Shown here piece after piece: positions 59,414 to 64,000 of a stretch of 64,000 nt of DNA. The DNA lies in NCBI GenBank assembly GCA_019055375.1, contig JAHQIW010005536.1, forward strand, positions 62,001 to 126,000. Reading direction: 5' to 3'. Source of the stretch: Parelaphostrongylus tenuis. Lineage: Eukaryota; Nematoda; Chromadorea; Rhabditida; Metastrongylidae. The notes under the pieces were generated by a model that saw only the letters and a list, made by a program, of their open reading frames with translations, searched no databases and was not told where the DNA came from. Made by a program: the position numbers and the translations under genes. Position 1 is the first letter of the stretch, and every line of letters begins with the position of its first letter.

Positions 59414-59979
59414 TTGCCATTTTGAAAAAAAAAAAACTATTTTGATCATTTGCTCGTTCATTCAATTCCAAACAAGCTTGGTGGTGTGCTTGATTAAAAT
59501 ACATCTGAACGTCATTACTTAAGAATTTTCCGATATCAAATCGTCTTTAACGTGTACACTACTCAAATTTGCAGTCATTCCGGTTCATTGCAGCCCCCTA
59601 GCATTGATATCTTTACCACACTTCTGCCATTATGTATTGTTATATTTATTGCGTAATAATCGATCCTTATGCAGCTGTCGTGAAAAGTTTATACATAAAG
59701 TTTATTTTACATTCACAGTCTTCAAGACATCGTAATCATTTCATTAGGTTCATTTGACAGTCAGTGTAAACAACACACTTCTTGGCTGCTTCATATATGT
59801 TCTGAGAGATCAATGTACATGTAATATATGGGGATGAGGAGCATCTATAGATATGCAAAGGAATATATGTTATGAACATGTCAATACTGTCCCTTATTAG
59901 CATTTTTCAATAATACTCATGGTTAGCTTAGCGTTACGAAGACTAGAACATTTCCTTCATCGGGACTCTTTAAAATGTT
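59414..59979. other. Region between the convergent grdn-1 and formin stop codons
   Basis: Both 3' UTRs should lie here. On the minus strand AATAAA is found near 59,645; for the plus strand no AATAAA was seen. Confidence 0.5.
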
Positions 59980-62900
59980 TCACTGATTAGCTGCCTGTAG
60001 GAACATCTTCCTCATTTCCTCCACAGTAAGTGACTTTGTTTGGAGACATCGCCGCCGTGTAGTGAGTCTTTCTCGACCAGCCGTCTCACCTGAGCACCGC
60101 AATTTCACAGTTGTACGCATCTGAAAAAAAAAGCGCTTGTGAACTGACTTCACCACTTAGTACAGGAAGAATTTGTGCTCCTACAGTTCTTTATAAGCAT
60201 TTTCACCATCTATATATATATACAATTCGGCTGAGGAAAAGTTCCTAAACACCCGCTGAAAATTTGAAGTCTATAAGTGAATTCAATTGAAAACAACAAT
60301 AATTCTTCCAAATGAAAACCATCATTATCCACGACCTTCTGCCAACGATCTGCAAGCTTTCGGATCTGCCCAAATCGCCATTCTTTGGGCTTCGAATCAA
60401 AGAACTCCTGACATGCTTCTTTAACTTGATCAATTGTCTCGAATCGGCGTCCACGCAGGAAATGTTCCATTGAGTGGAACTGGACCATAATGGAACGCAC
60501 AGCATCTGGAGTGTAGGCTGGGTGCGCCAAGACCTCGATTTCCATCAATTCATCAAACATTTTCTTGGTCTTCTTTGCGGTGTGAGGTTTGACATTATCT
60601 TGCTGGAACAAAGCGCACTTTCTACGGAACAATGTTGGGTGCTTTCTCTTCAACGAATCGTAGACTCGGTCCAGCTGCTCGATACAGAGTTCACACTTCC
60701 TTCATCTTCGCACCATAGAACTCCTTCGCAGCATCTCTTATCTCAAGTTGTCGCTTCCAACAATAGCGCATCAAAAATCAAAGTTCAGTTTTGTCCATAG
60801 TCATCATTTATATCCGAAGAGCAAATTGAAATTTAATACATTATAACCAGCATTGCCGTGGGAGTTTCTTATGGAGATATTGCTGACATACTCCCATATA
60901 TACACAAAAACCGATACTGTGTGGAACAAACACAAAATCCAACTTTTTCGCGGGTGTTAAGGAACTCTTTCCTCAACTTTGTACAAATCAACATCCTCTA
61001 TGAGCACAATGAAAAATGACTAAGAAGGACACTAGTCAACTCAAAAGTAATCCATACTATACCTTTAAACAGTCAGATACCGTCGTGAAGGCTTCCAAAG
61101 CGATCGAAATCATGCTTTCTAGTTTTACAGATTTCACCCAAAAGTACGACTGCAACGATGCCTCGATCTCACGTATATCTTGCAATTCAGAAGTCAACTT
61201 TGAATTGCTTGTCTCCGCATCCTAACAAGAAAGAAAAGATATTTCTAAGAACATTTTGTAACTTCATGACGCTTACCTTTAAAGAAGCCTGGTAGGCTTC
61301 AAGCAGAGACACGTCTCCACCTCCTTTGGTTATCAGGTGTTGCTGCAGGCGACTAACCGAGGACCTTAGTTCTTTTGACGCTGCTTCTATTTCGTCCAAC
61401 ATAATCGATCTTGAATGATTCGAAACAGTATTGAGTTAGGCTGAGAAGTTAACACACGAAGATACTTAGGGCCAGTTGGAAAGAAGCTTGACGGGCTCAA
61501 AATAGGTACATGGAGTTCACTGAGCATAAAATGATTTTGAGGTATACAGGTTGTCGGAAAACCCCACAGCTTGCTCTTTATGTAGAGATAAGTGCCTGCG
61601 ACGGCATGCGTCGTATGGTTCAAAACTCTTGAAACTTAGCAAGAGGACGAAAGGCAGCACATAAGATGGTTCTGATTCCCCACATGCTTGAAAGTTACTA
61701 GTAGATCAAATGTGATATAAACCATTTCAAAAATTGAAGGCGAGTATTAGTGAAAGCAGTTCATTATGTTAGAGTAAATATTTTCCAGAAAGGAATTTCC
61801 TGGAAGGATCTGAAAGACTTTGTAAATATATTTTGTCCCATGGCTCTAGTGAAAAATATGGCCCTCAAAAATGTTATATTAGCATTAACGTGTTGCAAGC
61901 AAAATTTTTAAAATTTTTATGATTATGCAAAGAAAAGTAAATCACCAAAATTTTCACAAAGTCAGAACGAGAAGGGGAAAAAACTAAATTTCTCAATTCA
62001 AGCTCATAACCGAAAACTTTAGTGACGCCTTCCTACTAGAAGGAGCTCGTTTTCCTAATCGATGTTTCACCACTGATTTAATCACGTTTATATAATAAAA
62101 TTTATAATTTCAATAGTTTTGATAATTAACAATTTTTATATAATTTAATCGCGCAGATTTATCGCCGGGCAAGCGGCGGTTCCAATTACAATATCATAGC
62201 TTTGTGATAAGATTAGATTCTTACCATCATTTGCGGGAGTTTTTTGACCAGTGAAGGATAGAATATAACCGAAGTAACTTTAATCAAGCTATCGTTAGTA
62301 AATACAACGCCAATACTTCCTGATGAATAATATAACAATCGACTGTTTAACAAAGGTGACTGCTTGTCAGACATGGGAATCTATGTTCGTCGATGTAATT
62401 ATACATGGCGATGATTTTCTCGAAAGTCTATCTAGCGCTTTTGTGAAAAGTTACAAATTGTAAGTTGCGTGAGAGTATAAATTTTTTGTTGGGTTATAAA
62501 GCTAGAATGGGACGATATGGGAATGAAAATCGACGCCCGACAACTAAATTATCTTCGTTTCGCTGATGACATCGTTCTTATGATACCAAGCATCATCCAG
62601 GCGGAGCGAATGTTTACGGACGTCGAAAACGCCTGCGGGAAGATTGGTCTTTGACTAAATCTAACAGAAACTATGTTTATAAGGAACGGATGGGTTTCGA
62701 ATGCCCCATTCACGCTCAATGAAACGAACATCTCCGAATACTTTAGTCTGCGAATGAAACACATGAGAGTCTTGTGAAAAACAAGCTTCTCGGCTCCGTA
62801 CGCGCATAATATCAACATGGCAAGATGGAGGATTTCGTATCATATTGACAGATATTTCAAGATATCGTTTGTTTTTATTCCAATGAGTGTAGTGTGCTGT

Positions 62901-63631
62901 GAGATTTACTAAGTGTCTGGAGTTTGTAAGTGAGTGTATTTTTGGACACTTAGACGTGCGAACCGCTCAATATCGGAAATTAAGTGCTACTTTTGTTATT
63001 GATTGACAAAATCGTAATTTGCCGAAGAAGATAAGAACTGCAAGAAGTAGGCTAAAAAGAGCAGAAGCATACGAGACTTGAAAAATCAGACTTTCGTTTT
63101 GATAAGTAAGACCACTGTAACTTCTGTCAACTATAACTAGACAAGAGATTTCTCACGTACTTCGCAGACTGCAAAGAATTTATCGCATCTTGGAGAACTG
63201 CGTTATCGAACTCCATATGTTGAACCAGAAGGTCAACGATACGATCATTTTCAGCATTATTTATCTAAAAAAAATGCAAACGACGATCTCAACGGAAGAA
63301 AGAACAATGCTGAGAGAATAAAAAAATATGACCGGTTCTTGCAGTACATGAGTTTTCGATGAACGTCTGGAACTAACTAACCTTTCCTTTTGCTGTCAGA
63401 ACTGAAGGAAGAGATGGAAGCAGGAATCCGACAACATTGGCATTCGCGGTGCCCTGTGTGAAGAACAGAAACAAATTACACAATTTCAGAAGGCAAAAAC
63501 AACAGATGATTTACTTGATTCAAGTAATTTCCATACTGCAGACACTTGTACAGGAGATGAATGAACAAAGAGGAGCGCATAGTGTTGCATGCAGCTCGTA
63601 TTCTTTTTGTTGAGTCCAAATAACGAGCAAG
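59980..63631 (-). CDS. Formin, C-terminal part of FH2 domain and tail, six exons
   Basis: Minus-strand exons in transcript order: 63631-63515, 63453-63382, 63264-63161, 61409-61277, 61221-61063 and 60120-59980 (TGA). All phases agree. The first reads IRAACNTMRSSLFIHLLYKC and then LQYGNYLNQ; the second continues GTANANVVGFLLPSLPSVL. This is the FH2 pattern in which an Ala-Cys helix, GNYLN and a GF..L..L block precede a variable C-terminal helical bundle. FH2 dimers nucleate and elongate actin filaments. The last exon is a basic tail ending TVEEMRKMFLQAANQ. The class is uncertain; INF2-like spacing is my best guess. AATAAA on this strand lies near 59,645. Its introns contain a mariner (60,223-60,981) and an RT fragment (62,490-62,815). 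Confidence 0.87.
60223..60981 (-). mobile_element. mariner, 759 bp, internally deleted
   Basis: Ends caattcggctgaggaaaagt-like and the inverse of caaagttgaggaaag are each next to TA. The minus strand keeps [20 protein letters not shown] and [20 protein letters not shown], the second half of a transposase, nearly open. It lies in a formin intron. Confidence 0.9.
61410..63160. other. Formin intron
   Basis: Contains the RT fragment at 62,490. The rest is AT-rich with nothing recognised. Confidence 0.5.
62490..62815 (+). mobile_element. RTE reverse transcriptase fragment with FADD motif
   Basis: Reads LEWDDMGMKIDARQLNYLRF followed by ADDIVLM, the catalytic Asp pair of reverse transcriptases, then [13 protein letters not shown], also in the 55,220 copy. 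Stops are present. Truncated on both sides. Confidence 0.85.
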
Positions 63632-63923
63632 CTGTAATTCACATCTTTTGAGAGGAAAAAATTATATATCCTGCATATCAACTTCTATTATAAGACTGAA
63701 TCTCTTGTTTTCGCCAATTAACCCGTTGAAAACCACATGTAACGTTTTCGGTACATGTCGTGCGCCGTGCGCGTGGCGGTCCGGCAACGGGCTCGTATCA
63801 TCACGGGCCTATATAAATAGGAATCTATTTTTTGATATGAGGTTCAGATGGCACATTATGGCCATCAAATAATGGAATATCCCACGAAAGACTTCTATAA
63901 AATCACAAAATTCACTGAATTAC

Positions 63924-64000
63924 TTGATCTATGCCGAGAATAGCTCGCAGGTGGTTTATCGCCTCATCGTGCCTAGAAGATGTTCTTGGGTGTCAGACTG
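63924..64000 (-). CDS. Possible further formin exon, cut by the window edge
   Basis: On the minus strand a reading frame with DEAINHLRAILGIDQ ends at a gtaatt donor in phase 0, which fits the next exon at 63,631. It has an in-frame stop near the window edge, so the exon would have to start after it. Family match is not decisive. Confidence 0.35.

Overview
The window is nematode-like nuclear DNA: AT-rich, many small exons between TTTTCAG-type acceptors and GTAAGT/GTGAGT-type donors, dense tRNA-derived SINEs, mariner copies and 5'-truncated RTE retrotransposons. The mobile-element mix and long introns suggest a strongylid (clade V) worm or close relative; this is inference, and no species is named. 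No rRNA, functional tRNA, CRISPR or bacterial operon structure was seen.

The dominant feature is one plus-strand gene covering at least 5,809-59,413, rebuilt here exon by exon using splice sites and reading phase. It encodes a Girdin/Daple (CCDC88) protein, the family of C. elegans grdn-1: an N-terminal Hook domain (exons 5,809-33,459), about 1,000 residues of coiled coil (35,971-52,991), and a disordered tail ending in VWYEYGCV, the Daple-type PDZ-binding end. About 39 coding exons give roughly 1,490 residues. A second, shorter C-terminus (reading through to a stop at 53,424) looks possible. Two places need checking: an apparent one-base frameshift near 43,430, and a phase conflict around 49,274-49,499. 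The initiator exon is uncertain.

At the right edge a minus-strand gene (stop at 59,980) runs out of the window. Its exons encode the C-terminal half of a formin FH2 domain, with the GNYLN signature. It is convergent with the Girdin gene; 566 bp separate the two stop codons.

The introns hold most of the DNA. The 16.4-kb intron 15,862-32,272 contains two decayed, head-to-head, intronless copies of a DDX49/Dbp8-type DEAD-box helicase (16,930-18,640), tandem SINEs, hairpin elements and an RTE copy. Seven mariner fragments are seen, one nested in an older repeat and one carrying a SINE. Three RTE 3' ends (243, 400 and 370 bp) have clear 11-12 bp target duplications and nearly identical sequence, suggesting recent activity. 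Several unexplained minus-strand ORFs in the large intron could be a nested gene but were not identified.
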